DNA of 64,000 nt from Vibrio gelatinilyticus (GTDB lineage Bacteria > Pseudomonadota > Gammaproteobacteria > Enterobacterales > Vibrionaceae), in contig NZ_JAJNNZ010000001.1 of the NCBI RefSeq assembly GCF_022836845.1, forward strand, positions 310,001 through 374,000, written 5' to 3'. The notes under the pieces were generated by a model. The model ran no database searches. It saw nothing but the letters and a program-made list of their open reading frames with translations, and was not told the DNA's origin. Positions 21,670-30,906 of this stretch are shown one piece after another (within the stretch, counting starts at the first letter, position 1; every line of letters begins with the position of its first letter). Both the position numbers and the translations under genes were made by a program.

Positions 21670-21799
21670 GAATCAATTGCCACAAAAGGTGTGCGCTAGG
21701 TGCGCACGCCCTTTTCGCTGGCGTAAAAAGTGGCGTTTGTGCTGGGAGGAAGTGTTGTACTGCTCAAATCGATGTCGAAATAATAAGAACACCCATTAA
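21650..21799 (+). CDS. DUF2256 small zinc-finger protein
   Basis: The frame of 49 residues starts inside the 3' end of the nqrB-like gene. Four cysteines in [14 protein letters not shown] and [13 protein letters not shown] form the DUF2256 treble-clef-like zinc site, and the tail is basic. These proteins often sit beside photolyase or cryptochrome genes in marine bacteria; here the neighbour is the nqrB-like gene, with a 20-base overlap. Function unknown. Confidence 0.8.
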   Translation: MPKGVRKNQLPQKVCARCARPFRWRKKWRLCWEEVLYCSNRCRNNKNTH

Positions 21800-21813
21800 C
21801 GATCCATTCAACC

Positions 21814-22200
21814 TTAAATCTTTGGACGGATCTCTATGGCAAAAATGCCATGTTTCGGAATCATCTCTTTATATTCGTGGAAGCTGTGGAGAAGCTCAAT
21901 ACCTTGTTCCTTAGTTTCACACAAGTTGGACAGCACCTCCATTCCCTCTGTATTCAACAATGACAAAGCATCTGTGTAATGGCGGACATCAACAACTTCA
22001 ACTGTCAATGCATCAGCTTCTATCACATCAAGCCCGATAAATGGAGGTCCAGAGATGACTTGAAATGAGATGAAATCACCCACTTTAAGCTGATCGTAAC
22101 GAATAGCCTCGTACGAGTTATTGGTTCTAATTTCGACCTTTTTCTTTCCAGAAAGGATTGATTCCAGTGGCTTACGATAGATCTCTAATTTGTAATTCAT
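21814..22200 (-). CDS. ASCH-domain-like protein
   Basis: The 128-residue protein resembles the ASCH/PUA-like fold: an N-terminal LESILSGKKKVEIRTN motif with the conserved Gly-Lys-Lys-x-Glu-x-Arg, the DFISFQVISG strand, and a central helix HYTDALSLLNTEGMEVL typical of ASCH proteins. ASCH domains bind RNA or modified nucleosides and some are amidohydrolases. The catalytic assignment is not secure here. A small unknown gene lies 9 bases upstream on the same strand. Confidence 0.6.
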   Translation of the reverse strand: MNYKLEIYRKPLESILSGKKKVEIRTNNSYEAIRYDQLKVGDFISFQVISGPPFIGLDVIEADALTVEVVDVRHYTDALSLLNTEGMEVLSNLCETKEQGIELLHSFHEYKEMIPKHGIFAIEIRPKI

Positions 22201-22209
22201 CTAAGGCAC

Positions 22210-22518
22210 CTACTTCACTCTAATCAAACGGTGATTGACGTTATTGTGTTCAAAAACCATCACTTGAGACAATTTCATATTGTCGACTTTTATCAACATA
22301 CTATCGGTATAGTGCTTGCGCTTCATCCACTGTAAAGGCTGACTAAAGTTATCTTCGCAAACCACAAACGTTTCGTTTTGCAAAGTACTGGAATAGACAT
22401 TCACGACCCACACTCGTCGCTTAATTTCCATCATACTAGACAGTGTATTTTTAAAGCGTGACCAAAGGGTTGATTGACCTCTATCTGCGTTAACTGGATC
22501 TTGAATTGATAAGTTCAT
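22210..22518 (-). CDS. Hypothetical protein (102 residues)
   Basis: The frame starts MNLSIQDPVNADRGQSTLWS and ends HRLIRVK. It has an amphipathic N-terminal helix and several predicted beta strands in the second half, with no signal peptide or membrane segment. It lies nine bases before the ASCH-like gene and is probably co-transcribed with it. I do not recognise a family. Confidence 0.5.
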   Translation of the reverse strand: MNLSIQDPVNADRGQSTLWSRFKNTLSSMMEIKRRVWVVNVYSSTLQNETFVVCEDNFSQPLQWMKRKHYTDSMLIKVDNMKLSQVMVFEHNNVNHRLIRVK

Positions 22519-22741
22519 AGGTAAGTACTTTTATTGAGCATGAAAATAACCGGTCCGTCGAACGCCAATCATACATTATTCCCCGCCGAAAACGAGCTCA
22601 CTATATCGCTGATTCAGGCCCTTGTCAGAGTACGCATGCTTCAACCATAGAGCCAAGTCTAATTTAACACCCTTGCCTATTGAACAACCTAGTCCGACCA
22701 GATACCGTAATTCACAATTACTTAACATAAGGAAGAGTTGC

Positions 22742-23542
22742 ATGCACTTCGATCAGTTGCTTTATCAAGCTCAGGCTTTTGCCGATAACGATATCGCTAT
22801 GATAATCCCAGAAAACTGGGGACAAGGAAGAACCGTTTTTGGGGGGGTGTCTGCGGCATTGCTGTATGCCGCGATGCAGACTCGCGTTGAAAAAGGGCGC
22901 GCATTGCGCTCACTCACCACAAACTTTGTCGGCCCACTGTTGGTGAACACCCCTTTTACCTTTGAAGTCGAAATGCTTCGCGAAGGTAAAAGTGCTTCGC
23001 AGATCACCGGGCGTATCATACAAAATGGACAAGTTGCGGTGATCCAGCAAGGTTGCTTCGGTGGCGATCGCACATCCAACATTGAGGTAGAAAATCAAGA
23101 ACGCCATTCTATGCCTGCTCCGGAAGGACTAGAAAAACTACCCGATATCGGTGCTGGTGCACCCCATTTCACCCAGAATTTCGACTATGCGATCGCACAA
23201 GGTGGTATGCCCTATAGCGGCAGCGATGACTCTCGTTGTTACGGCTGGATGAGGTTCAAACACGCCCCAGAAGCCATTACCGATGCTCACCTTATCAGCC
23301 TAATCGACTGCTGGCCTCCAGGGGTCTTACAGATGATGAAAGTACCCTCTCCTGCGAGCACCATGATGTGGAACCTCGAGTTTATTCACCCTCATCAACC
23401 CGTTGTTCCAGATGATTGGTTTGCTTATCAAGCCAATACCCGTCAAGCAGCTCAGGGGTATGCTCACGCAGAGGCCAACATATGGGATGCAACGGGTGAA
23501 TTGGTTGCGATTAGCCGCCAAAGCATTGCGGTTTTCGACTAA
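22742..23542 (+). CDS. TesB-like acyl-CoA thioesterase
   Basis: The 266-residue protein has the double hot-dog architecture of TesB-type thioesterases: WGQGRTVFGGVSAALLYAAMQ (about 22-42) in the first repeat, and WNLEFIHPHQPVVPDDWFAYQANT in the second. The start at ATG 22742 has the ribosome site AGGAAGAG nine bases upstream; the open frame continues 120 bases further up without a better site. Probable role is hydrolysis of short or medium acyl-CoA. It stands alone, followed by a C-rich hairpin. Confidence 0.75.
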   Translation: MHFDQLLYQAQAFADNDIAMIIPENWGQGRTVFGGVSAALLYAAMQTRVEKGRALRSLTTNFVGPLLVNTPFTFEVEMLREGKSASQITGRIIQNGQVAVIQQGCFGGDRTSNIEVENQERHSMPAPEGLEKLPDIGAGAPHFTQNFDYAIAQGGMPYSGSDDSRCYGWMRFKHAPEAITDAHLISLIDCWPPGVLQMMKVPSPASTMMWNLEFIHPHQPVVPDDWFAYQANTRQAAQGYAHAEANIWDATGELVAISRQSIAVFD

Positions 23543-23976
23543 ATCAAGCAGGTTCCATTAGGGGGCTTCCCCCCTTTATCTTTGTGCTCTCAATTTTAAA
23601 ACCGCCACACTTTGTCACAACCTGAGACCAATGCTTGGTGAATTCATCCACATTCAAAGCGTAGCGCTGTGCTAAATTCGCATTTTTGCCTAGTAAATTG
23701 CCGTGTACGCTTTCCTTTACTGTTTACCACTTCGACAATTTCTGCAAAATTTAACAATATTGTTACACTTATACTATTCGGTTATAGCCAGATCCAATAC
23801 TAAATAGCGTGGTATAGACAGCAAAATAAAGCATCGCTTGTGCCATTATCAGAACACCATATCAAAGCAAGGCCGAGAAGTAGCGATCGAAAACAACACA
23901 TGATTTTCTGGATAACCTTTAACGTGACAACGTGATTTGCGGTTCCATATTGACCGAAAATCAAAAGGAGCTTGAG
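23543..23976. other. Intergenic region upstream of the 2-oxoacid dehydrogenase operon
   Basis: Just after the thioesterase stop is a short G5/C5 hairpin (23561-23574) followed by TTTA, a possible terminator. The rest is AT-rich with no recognised gene. It presumably carries the operon promoter; AAAAGGAG (23964-23970) is the ribosome site that fixes the E1 alpha start at 23977. Confidence 0.5.
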
Positions 23977-25071
23977 ATGACTGTTCAGGCATTACCAATG
24001 CATCGATTTATCGATCATCAAGGTAACATTGTTTGTGACTTGCCGAGCTGGGCAGAACCGTCGCTGCTGGTAGAGTTTTACCGTGATATGCTTTTAACGC
24101 GCACCTACGACAACAAAGCCGTTGCCCTACAGCGCACCGGAAAGCTTGGTACCTATCCATCACACCTCGGAGCTGAGGCCATCGGAATTGCAATAGGCCA
24201 CGCCCTTAAAGTGGATGACGTGTTTATTCCCTACTATCGTGATATGCCCGCCATGTGGGCGCGCGGCATTGCAATGGAGAAGAATCTAGAGTATTGGGGA
24301 GGTGATGAACGCGGCAGCGATTTTTGCCCAGGAAACGTCATTTCGACCTGTAAAGATCTTCCTTTTTGTGTGCCCATTGCCACCCAATGTACTCACGCTG
24401 TAGGCGTTGCATCAGCCTTAAAAATTCAAGGCAATCACAATGCCGCATTAGTCACCTGTGGTGATGGCGCTACCTCAAAAGGCGATTTTCTAGAATCCAT
24501 AAATTGTGCTGGCGCCTGGAACATCCCTTTAGTCTTCGTCATAAACAATAATCAATGGGCAATTTCTGTGCCTCGCGAACTGCAATGTGCGGCAGAGTTT
24601 CTATCCCATAAAGCGACTGGGGCGGGTATTCCCGGTATCACCGTTGATGGCAACGACATCGTTGCCATGTATGACGTGATTTACACAAGCCTGGATCGCG
24701 CTCGCAAAGGGAAAGGCGCCACCCTAATTGAAGCCATTAGCTACCGCCTAAGCGATCATACGACCGCCGATGACGCGAGCCGTTATCGTGACGAAGAAGA
24801 AGTGCAACAGGCATGGGACTACGAACCCATTCGACGACTCAAGCGTTACCTGACAAGGCATGGTCATTGGAGTGAACAACTAGAGCAGCAATGGCTCGAA
24901 GAGTGCAAGATCAATGTTGAGCAAGCGGTTGAACGCTACTTATCCCTACCTCCACAAGCACCAGAAAGTGCCTTTGATTACCTTTATGAAGAACTCAACC
25001 CAGAACTTCACAGCCAGCGCGATGCCTTAATCAATAAAGCAATGCGCATGCAAGGAGGCAAGCATGAGTGA
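23977..25071 (+). CDS. 2-oxoacid dehydrogenase E1 component, alpha subunit
   Basis: The 364-residue protein is the thiamine-diphosphate-binding alpha chain of an alpha2beta2 E1, either pyruvate or branched-chain 2-oxoacid dehydrogenase. It has the ThDP motif GDGATSKGDF...NN (about 161-190), YPSHLGAEAIGIAIG near 55, and the phospho-loop-like YRLSDHTTADDASRYR near 265. The ATG at 23977 is chosen because AAAAGGAG lies seven bases upstream. It overlaps the E1 beta gene by eight bases. The housekeeping Vibrio pyruvate dehydrogenase uses a single-chain AceE, so this is a second complex. No lipoamide dehydrogenase gene is present nearby. Confidence 0.85.
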   Translation: MTVQALPMHRFIDHQGNIVCDLPSWAEPSLLVEFYRDMLLTRTYDNKAVALQRTGKLGTYPSHLGAEAIGIAIGHALKVDDVFIPYYRDMPAMWARGIAMEKNLEYWGGDERGSDFCPGNVISTCKDLPFCVPIATQCTHAVGVASALKIQGNHNAALVTCGDGATSKGDFLESINCAGAWNIPLVFVINNNQWAISVPRELQCAAEFLSHKATGAGIPGITVDGNDIVAMYDVIYTSLDRARKGKGATLIEAISYRLSDHTTADDASRYRDEEEVQQAWDYEPIRRLKRYLTRHGHWSEQLEQQWLEECKINVEQAVERYLSLPPQAPESAFDYLYEELNPELHSQRDALINKAMRMQGGKHE

Positions 25072-26047
25072 GATAACACTACTCGAGGCCGTCAACCTTG
25101 CCCTACACCATGAAATGGCTCAAGACGACAACGTCTTAGTTCTCGGTGAAGACGTCGGTGATAATGGCGGCGTATTTAGAGCGACTGTCGGTCTGAAAGA
25201 AAGGTTCGGATTAAAGCGCGTGATTGATTCACCACTAGCAGAAGCGCTGATTGGTGGCGTTGCCGTAGGGATGGCCTCTCAAGGTTTAAGGCCTGTGGCA
25301 GAGTTTCAATTTCAGGGCTTTGTGTTTCCAGCCATGGAACACCTTATCTGTCATGCGGCAAGGATGCGAAACCGTACTCGCGGGCGTTTAATTTGCCCTG
25401 CGGTGTTCAGAGCGCCTTTTGGGGGAGGGATCCACGCACCAGAACACCACTCAGAAAGTGTCGAGGCGATGTTTGCTCATATTCCAGGTTTGAGAGTGGT
25501 GATCCCATCTTCACCACAGCGAGCATACGGGTTACTGCTCGGATCAATCCGCAGCAACGATCCTGTGATGTTTTTCGAGCCTAAACGCATTTATCGCACG
25601 GTAAAATCGCACGTCATCGATAATGGCAAAGCGCTGCCAATTGATCGCTGCTTCACTTTACGCAAAGGTCGCGATCTTACACTTGTAACATGGGGTGCTT
25701 GCGTCGTCGAATGCCTGCAAGCAGCCAATAGCTTGTCATCTCAAGGCATTGAGGTGGAGGTTATTGATCTTGCCAGTGTACAGCCCATCGATATGGCAAC
25801 AATCATTCACTCTCTTGAGAAAACCGGCCGATTACTGGTAGTACACGAAGCCAGTAAAAACTGCGGTGTGGGTGCTGAGATATTAGCGCGCACTTCCGAG
25901 CGTGCAATGTGCCTACTAAAAGCCCCGCCCAAACGGGTGACAGGCATGGACACTATTATGCCCTACTACCGCAATGAAGATTTTTTTATGATTCAGGAAG
26001 ACGACATCATCGTCGCTGCTCGTGAACTTGTTGAGGGTTGGAAATGA
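25064..26047 (+). CDS. 2-oxoacid dehydrogenase E1 component, beta subunit
   Basis: The 327-residue transketolase-like beta chain has the opening LLEAVNLALHHEMAQDDNVLVLGEDVG, the central EAMFAHIPGLRVVIPSSPQRAYGLL, and a C-terminal transketolase domain (LVTWGACV to GMDTIMPYYRNEDFF). It pairs with the alpha chain immediately upstream (overlap of eight bases) and its TGA overlaps the start of the E2 gene. Full length for the family. Confidence 0.88.
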   Translation: MSEITLLEAVNLALHHEMAQDDNVLVLGEDVGDNGGVFRATVGLKERFGLKRVIDSPLAEALIGGVAVGMASQGLRPVAEFQFQGFVFPAMEHLICHAARMRNRTRGRLICPAVFRAPFGGGIHAPEHHSESVEAMFAHIPGLRVVIPSSPQRAYGLLLGSIRSNDPVMFFEPKRIYRTVKSHVIDNGKALPIDRCFTLRKGRDLTLVTWGACVVECLQAANSLSSQGIEVEVIDLASVQPIDMATIIHSLEKTGRLLVVHEASKNCGVGAEILARTSERAMCLLKAPPKRVTGMDTIMPYYRNEDFFMIQEDDIIVAARELVEGWK

Positions 26048-27213
26048 AATCATTTAAGCTCCCCGATCTTGGTGAAGGTTTAGCCGAGTCAGAAATTGTT
26101 GAATGGCACATTAACGCCGGTGATAAGGTGGAAGTGGATCAGATTGTCGTCACCATAGAAACGGCCAAGGCGGTTGTCGACGTCCCCTCTCCTTGTTCTG
26201 GAACAATTCACAAGCGTTACGGCGACGTGGGCGATGTCATCAATATTGGCGCCTTGTTGTTAGAAATTGAAGAGACAGCCCGAGTTGACGCGACATTGGA
26301 CGCGGCGCCGGATACTTCACCACAAGAAGCGACGAAAAAACGCGATGCGGCGACGGTGGTTGGTAACGTATCACAACAAAGCCATCATGTTGATATTGAC
26401 GACTTCTGGGTAGGTAGCCATCACAAATCTACCGACAAAAAACTCGTTAGTGCCATGCCATCGGCACGCTTATTAGCGAAACGCCTAGGGGTGGAACTGC
26501 AAGGTGTGCAGGGCAGCGGCCCAGATGGGGTTATTGTCGATGCTGATATCTATAAGGAATGTGACAAGCAACGTCCCGGCACCGAAGTACTCAAAGGGGC
26601 AAGGCGTGCAATGGTTACGTCAATGACTGAATCGCATCAACAAATCGCTAATGTCACTATCACCGAAGAAGCTTTGCTTGATGATTGGCCAGAGCAAGAG
26701 GACATTTCCATTCGACTCATTCAGGCGGTGATATTCGCATGCCAGCAAGAGCCTGCTCTAAATGCATGGTTCGATGCTGATACAATGACGCGCTGTGTCC
26801 ATAGTAACGTCAATATCGGCATTGCCGTCGACAGCAGTCACGGGCTTTATGTTCCAGTGCTTCGCCATGCCGATGACTATAACAGCAACGGTATTCGTCA
26901 ATGGCTTGACCGAACGGTTCAAGGGATCCGAGATAGAAAAATAGGGCGGGAGCAACTTCAACATGGCACGATTACCTTGTCGAATTTCGGTGCCATTGCT
27001 GGTATTTATGCAACTCCTGTCGTGTCGCCTCCTCAGGTAGCCATCGTAGGTGCAGGTCGAATCATAGAGAAAGTCGCAATAAAAGAAGGCCAGATTTGCA
27101 CTGTTAAAGCCATGCCTTTGTCGATGACCTTCGATCACCGAGCCTGCACTGGTGGAGAGGCAGCGCGCTTTATCAGAGCCTTGGTCTCTCACCTTGAAGG
27201 CGCAGCCGCTTAA
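26044..27213 (+). CDS. 2-oxoacid dehydrogenase E2 component (dihydrolipoamide acyltransferase)
   Basis: The 389-residue protein has one lipoyl domain with Lys42 in IETAKAVVDV, a peripheral subunit-binding domain (about 138-172, SAMPSARLLAKRLG), and a C-terminal acyltransferase domain. The usual catalytic DHRxxDG is replaced by DHRACTGGEAARF: the His is kept while the Asp position is Thr. I recall a similar TGG form in other E2 branches, so it need not be inactive. The ATG at 26044 overlaps the E1 beta stop (ATGA) and has GAGG eight bases upstream. It is the last gene of the operon and converges with etfA. Confidence 0.85.
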   Translation: MKSFKLPDLGEGLAESEIVEWHINAGDKVEVDQIVVTIETAKAVVDVPSPCSGTIHKRYGDVGDVINIGALLLEIEETARVDATLDAAPDTSPQEATKKRDAATVVGNVSQQSHHVDIDDFWVGSHHKSTDKKLVSAMPSARLLAKRLGVELQGVQGSGPDGVIVDADIYKECDKQRPGTEVLKGARRAMVTSMTESHQQIANVTITEEALLDDWPEQEDISIRLIQAVIFACQQEPALNAWFDADTMTRCVHSNVNIGIAVDSSHGLYVPVLRHADDYNSNGIRQWLDRTVQGIRDRKIGREQLQHGTITLSNFGAIAGIYATPVVSPPQVAIVGAGRIIEKVAIKEGQICTVKAMPLSMTFDHRACTGGEAARFIRALVSHLEGAAA

Positions 27214-27243
27214 TATCACTGACGTGCCATTACCGTCACATGG

Positions 27244-28224
27244 CTAAACCGAAGCAATGAGCTCCGGCATAATGTCAAACAGATCGCCCACGATGCCATA
27301 GTCTGCAATTTGAAATATTGCCGCGTCAGGATCGCTATTGATCGCGACGATCACTTTAGAGTCTTTCATTCCCGCCAAATGTTGTATCGCGCCAGAAATA
27401 CCGACAGCGATATACAATTCTGGAGCAACAATTTTCCCTGTTTGTCCTACCTGTAAGTCGTTAGAAACAAAACCCGCGTCAACAGCCGCCCGTGAAGCAC
27501 CAACTGCACCACCAAGTTTATCAGCCAACTGTTCAACCAAGCCAAAACTGGCCTTGTCTCCTAGACCTCGTCCTCCCGATACCACAACCCGCGCAGAAGG
27601 CAGCTCTGGGCGCTCACTCACAGCCTTGTGTTCAGAGACAAATTCTGAGTAACGGCATGGCAAAGCAACGCTCAGGTTAATGACCGGGCATTTATTATCA
27701 ATTGAAGTGCTCACGGCATTAAATGCCGAACTGCGAACCGTCATTACCTTGAGCGAGTCCAATGATTGCACTCGAGCCAAAGCATTCCCTGCATAAATCG
27801 GTCGCATGACCGTATCTGTCGACTCTACGCTGATCACATCAGACAGCTGACCGACATCAAGCAATGCTGCAGTCCGAGGTAGTATGTCCTTGCCGAAAGT
27901 CGTCGCTGGGGCCAGAAGGTGGGAAAAGCGGCCATTTTCTTGCTGGCAAATCTGCGCTATTGTCGCCGACACATTTTCCGACAGGTGGTGCCGATACTCA
28001 GGCGAGTCGACCACCATTACCTCATCGACTCCCTCCGCGCGACGTAAGGCATCGACCACCACTTGGCATTGAGAACCTATAACCAATACGCTTATCACGG
28101 CCTCTTGCCTGCCGCCAGCATGTTGTTGGATCTCACGAGCCGCAGACAAGGTGGTCAGTGTGTCGGCCGAAAGCCTGTCGTGTTCATGTTCTGCTATCAC
28201 CAAAATGGTGTATTGGGTTGCCAT
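27244..28224 (-). CDS. etfA: Electron transfer flavoprotein alpha subunit
   Basis: The 326-residue FAD-binding subunit has the C-terminal signature with RVVVSGGRGLGDKASFGLVEQLAD (about 205-230), VGQTGKIVAPELYIAVGISGAIQHLAG (about 255-282), and AINSDPDAAIFQIADYGIVGD. It accepts electrons from acyl-CoA dehydrogenases and passes them to ETF:quinone oxidoreductase. It follows etfB on the same strand after 77 bases and converges with the E2 gene. Confidence 0.93.
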   Translation of the reverse strand: MATQYTILVIAEHEHDRLSADTLTTLSAAREIQQHAGGRQEAVISVLVIGSQCQVVVDALRRAEGVDEVMVVDSPEYRHHLSENVSATIAQICQQENGRFSHLLAPATTFGKDILPRTAALLDVGQLSDVISVESTDTVMRPIYAGNALARVQSLDSLKVMTVRSSAFNAVSTSIDNKCPVINLSVALPCRYSEFVSEHKAVSERPELPSARVVVSGGRGLGDKASFGLVEQLADKLGGAVGASRAAVDAGFVSNDLQVGQTGKIVAPELYIAVGISGAIQHLAGMKDSKVIVAINSDPDAAIFQIADYGIVGDLFDIMPELIASV

Positions 28225-28301
28225 AAGAAAGGCCTCCTAGATAGGGCTGCTCCGCCGGGATGCTGTTGTACCCCATCAGCGAATCATAGGCATCACATCG
28301 A

Positions 28302-29054
28302 TTAGATCACTTTTTCTTCGTTTTTGAGTTTATCGATCAGCTCCGCCACACTCGCAACCAACACACCCGCTTTTCGAGTTGGTGGCGACACGATTTCAAG
28401 TACGTGTTGTCGCTGACTCACTTCCACCCCAAGATCCTGTGGCGTAATGACATCCAGCGGTTTCTTCTTGGCTTTCATTATATTGGGTAATGATGCATAG
28501 CGCGGCTCATTGAGTCGTAAATCGGTACTGATAATCGCGGGTAATTGGAGCTTTAGTGTTTCCAATCCGCCCTCCACCTCCCTTGTCACGACAACACATT
28601 CGCCCTCAATGGTCACCTTTGAAGCAAAAGTGGCTTGAGGCCGCTGACTTAACGCCGCGAGCATCTGTGCGACCTGATTATTATCGGTATCGATAGATTG
28701 TTTACCCAGTAGCGCCAATTGCGCGGATTCTTTAATCATCAAAGAGTGTAATAGTTTAGCCACCGTCAAGGGCTCTGGCGCACAGTCCACCTCAACATGA
28801 ATCGCACGGTCCGCTCCTAACGCGAGAGCCGTTCTCAATTGCTCTTGACTGTCGTTCATCCCAACCGATACCACAACGATTTCAGAAACATGCCCAGCTT
28901 CTTTTAATCGTATGGCTTCTTCAACAGCAATTTCGCAAAAAGGATTGATCGTCATTTTGACATTGTTCGTTTCAACGCCAGTCCCATCGCCTTTAAGGCG
29001 AATTTTTGCGTACGGATCGACAACGCGTTTGATCGCTACTATTACTCTCATCAC
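28302..29054 (-). CDS. etfB: Electron transfer flavoprotein beta subunit
   Basis: The 250-residue AMP-binding subunit has [20 protein letters not shown] at the start, [18 protein letters not shown] near 37-55, and the recognition-loop region ADRAIHVEV...[18 protein letters not shown] that docks with acyl-CoA dehydrogenases. First gene of etfBA, divergent from the ETF:quinone oxidoreductase gene, with which it shares a palindromic site. Confidence 0.93.
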   Translation of the reverse strand: MMRVIVAIKRVVDPYAKIRLKGDGTGVETNNVKMTINPFCEIAVEEAIRLKEAGHVSEIVVVSVGMNDSQEQLRTALALGADRAIHVEVDCAPEPLTVAKLLHSLMIKESAQLALLGKQSIDTDNNQVAQMLAALSQRPQATFASKVTIEGECVVVTREVEGGLETLKLQLPAIISTDLRLNEPRYASLPNIMKAKKKPLDVITPQDLGVEVSQRQHVLEIVSPPTRKAGVLVASVAELIDKLKNEEKVI

Positions 29055-29110
29055 GGTCTCCTATTGACTAAAATGGAGTCAGCGCAAGCCTATTTATGAT
29101 CTTAGTAAAG

Positions 29111-29126
29111 TTTACGTTTACGTCAA
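29111..29126. promoter_or_regulatory. Palindromic operator between etfB and the ETF:QO gene (LiuR-like)
   Basis: The site TTTACGTTTACGTCAA is a near-perfect inverted repeat (TTTACGT / ACGTCAA, six of seven paired). It resembles the motif I recall for LiuR, the MerR-family regulator of branched-chain amino acid and fatty-acid catabolism in proteobacteria. Its place between the divergent etf genes fits that regulon. Assignment is inference. Confidence 0.45.
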
Positions 29127-29176
29127 CTGGACTATATTTACTAGTAATCGCCATTCTCATTAAGTGGATAGATAAA

Positions 29177-30886
29177 ATGAACACTTCTAGCGAACCAGAA
29201 AGCTTATCGCCTTCCCCTCGTGAGAGCATGGAGTTTGATGTGGTAATTGTCGGGGCTGGACCTGCTGGCTTGGCGGCTGCGTGTCAGCTCGCTCTGCTTA
29301 ATCAGCAAGAAACAGAACAACCGATTTCCATTTGCGTGGTAGAAAAAGGGGCTGAGGTCGGCGCACACATTCTCTCTGGTGCGCTATTTGAAACCAGTGC
29401 ACTTGATGAACTGTTTCCCGACTGGCCAGCCATGGGAGCCCCCGTCACTACTTGTGTTACCGACGACCAGCTTCATTTCCTGACCACCAAGTACAACCAT
29501 GTGGTTGTTCCTCGAGTGTTGACACCAAAGCCACTGCACAATAACCAGGAAAACTACATCATCAGCCTAGCAAACCTATGTCGCTGGCTTGCCACACAAG
29601 CAGAGCAGCTAGGGGTAGAAATATTCCCCGGCTTTGCTGCGAGCAGCATCAACTATGATGATAGTGGCGCTGTCACTGGCATTAACACCTCAGATATGGG
29701 GCTAGATAAAACAGGTCAAACCAAAGCCAATTTTGAGGCGGGTATAGAGCTTAAAGCGCGCTACACGATATTTGCCGAAGGTGCCCGAGGTCACCTAGGG
29801 AAGCAGCTGATTCAACGATTCCAACTGGATGCTGGAAAGCAGCCTCAACACTATGCGCTAGGCCTCAAAGAGATTTGGCAGCGACCCGAAAGCACAGACA
29901 CCGAAGAAAAAACAGGTCAGGTCATTCATAATATCGGCTGGCCACTTTCCGAATCCAACACCTCCGGCGGCGGGTTTCTCTACCACATGGAAAACAACCA
30001 GATCGCGGTCGGTCTGATTGTCGATTTAAACTACAGTAATCCCCATCTCAATCCTTTCGAGGAATTTCAACGCTTCAAACATCATCCATCCATCGCTAGG
30101 CATCTTGATGGCTGCCAACGCATTGCCTATGGTGCAAGATCACTGGCAAAAGGCGGCTTGCATTCTTTACCCAAACAGCAATTCCCAGGCGGACTGTTGA
30201 TCGGCTGTGACGCAGGTACACTCGATGGGGCAAAAATCAAAGGCTGTCATACGGCAATGAAATCAGGGATGCTCGCCGCCAAAGCAATATTTCAGCAGTG
30301 CCAATCTGGTCACTCCCACAATGAAGCTGATTATCAATCCTTGTTCGAAGCTTCGTGGCTGTATGATGAACTTGATCAGGCGAGAAACTTCCATGCAGCC
30401 GTCCATCAATACGGTAATGTATTAGGAGGGGCGTTGAATGTCATTGAGCATAACCTCTGGGTGCCGATATTGAAAAGTGCTACGCCGTGGCAAATTATTA
30501 ACCCAACGGCCGATCACCTTTGCCTCAAAGAAGTGTCCGAGTGTGAACCCATGACCTACCACAAGCCTGATGGTATTTTGAGCTTTGATAAGCCTTCTTC
30601 TGTGTACTTATCTGGCACTCAACATCGGGAGAACCAACCTTGTCACCTTGTTTTGGCCGACAATACCATTCCCATTGAACAACACCTTGCTCGTTTTGAT
30701 GAGCCTAGTCAGCGCTATTGCCCTGCCGGTGTTTATGAGGTTATCACCGTAGAGCAACAAAAAACGCTGCAAATCAACGCGGCCAACTGCCTGCATTGCA
30801 AGGCTTGTGATATTAAAGACCCATCGCAGAACATTCGCTGGCAACCACCAGAGGGTGGCGGTGGACCAAACTACCAAAACATGTGA
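29177..30886 (+). CDS. Electron transfer flavoprotein:ubiquinone oxidoreductase
   Basis: This membrane-associated enzyme moves electrons from reduced ETF to quinone. The 569-residue protein (start MNTSSEPESLSPSPRE at 29177; the longer frame begins in the intergenic region) has the FAD motif DVVIVGAGPAGLAAACQLAL, the second dinucleotide-type segment GCDAGTLDGAKIKGCHTAMKSG near 360, and the C-terminal 4Fe-4S cysteines (RYCPAGVY; NCLHCKACDIKDP) followed by WQPPEGGGGPNY. It diverges from etfBA. Together they form the electron outlet for acyl-CoA dehydrogenases. Confidence 0.93.
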   Translation: MNTSSEPESLSPSPRESMEFDVVIVGAGPAGLAAACQLALLNQQETEQPISICVVEKGAEVGAHILSGALFETSALDELFPDWPAMGAPVTTCVTDDQLHFLTTKYNHVVVPRVLTPKPLHNNQENYIISLANLCRWLATQAEQLGVEIFPGFAASSINYDDSGAVTGINTSDMGLDKTGQTKANFEAGIELKARYTIFAEGARGHLGKQLIQRFQLDAGKQPQHYALGLKEIWQRPESTDTEEKTGQVIHNIGWPLSESNTSGGGFLYHMENNQIAVGLIVDLNYSNPHLNPFEEFQRFKHHPSIARHLDGCQRIAYGARSLAKGGLHSLPKQQFPGGLLIGCDAGTLDGAKIKGCHTAMKSGMLAAKAIFQQCQSGHSHNEADYQSLFEASWLYDELDQARNFHAAVHQYGNVLGGALNVIEHNLWVPILKSATPWQIINPTADHLCLKEVSECEPMTYHKPDGILSFDKPSSVYLSGTQHRENQPCHLVLADNTIPIEQHLARFDEPSQRYCPAGVYEVITVEQQKTLQINAANCLHCKACDIKDPSQNIRWQPPEGGGGPNYQNM

Positions 30887-30906
30887 TGGTTCGATCGGAT
30901 ACAAAA

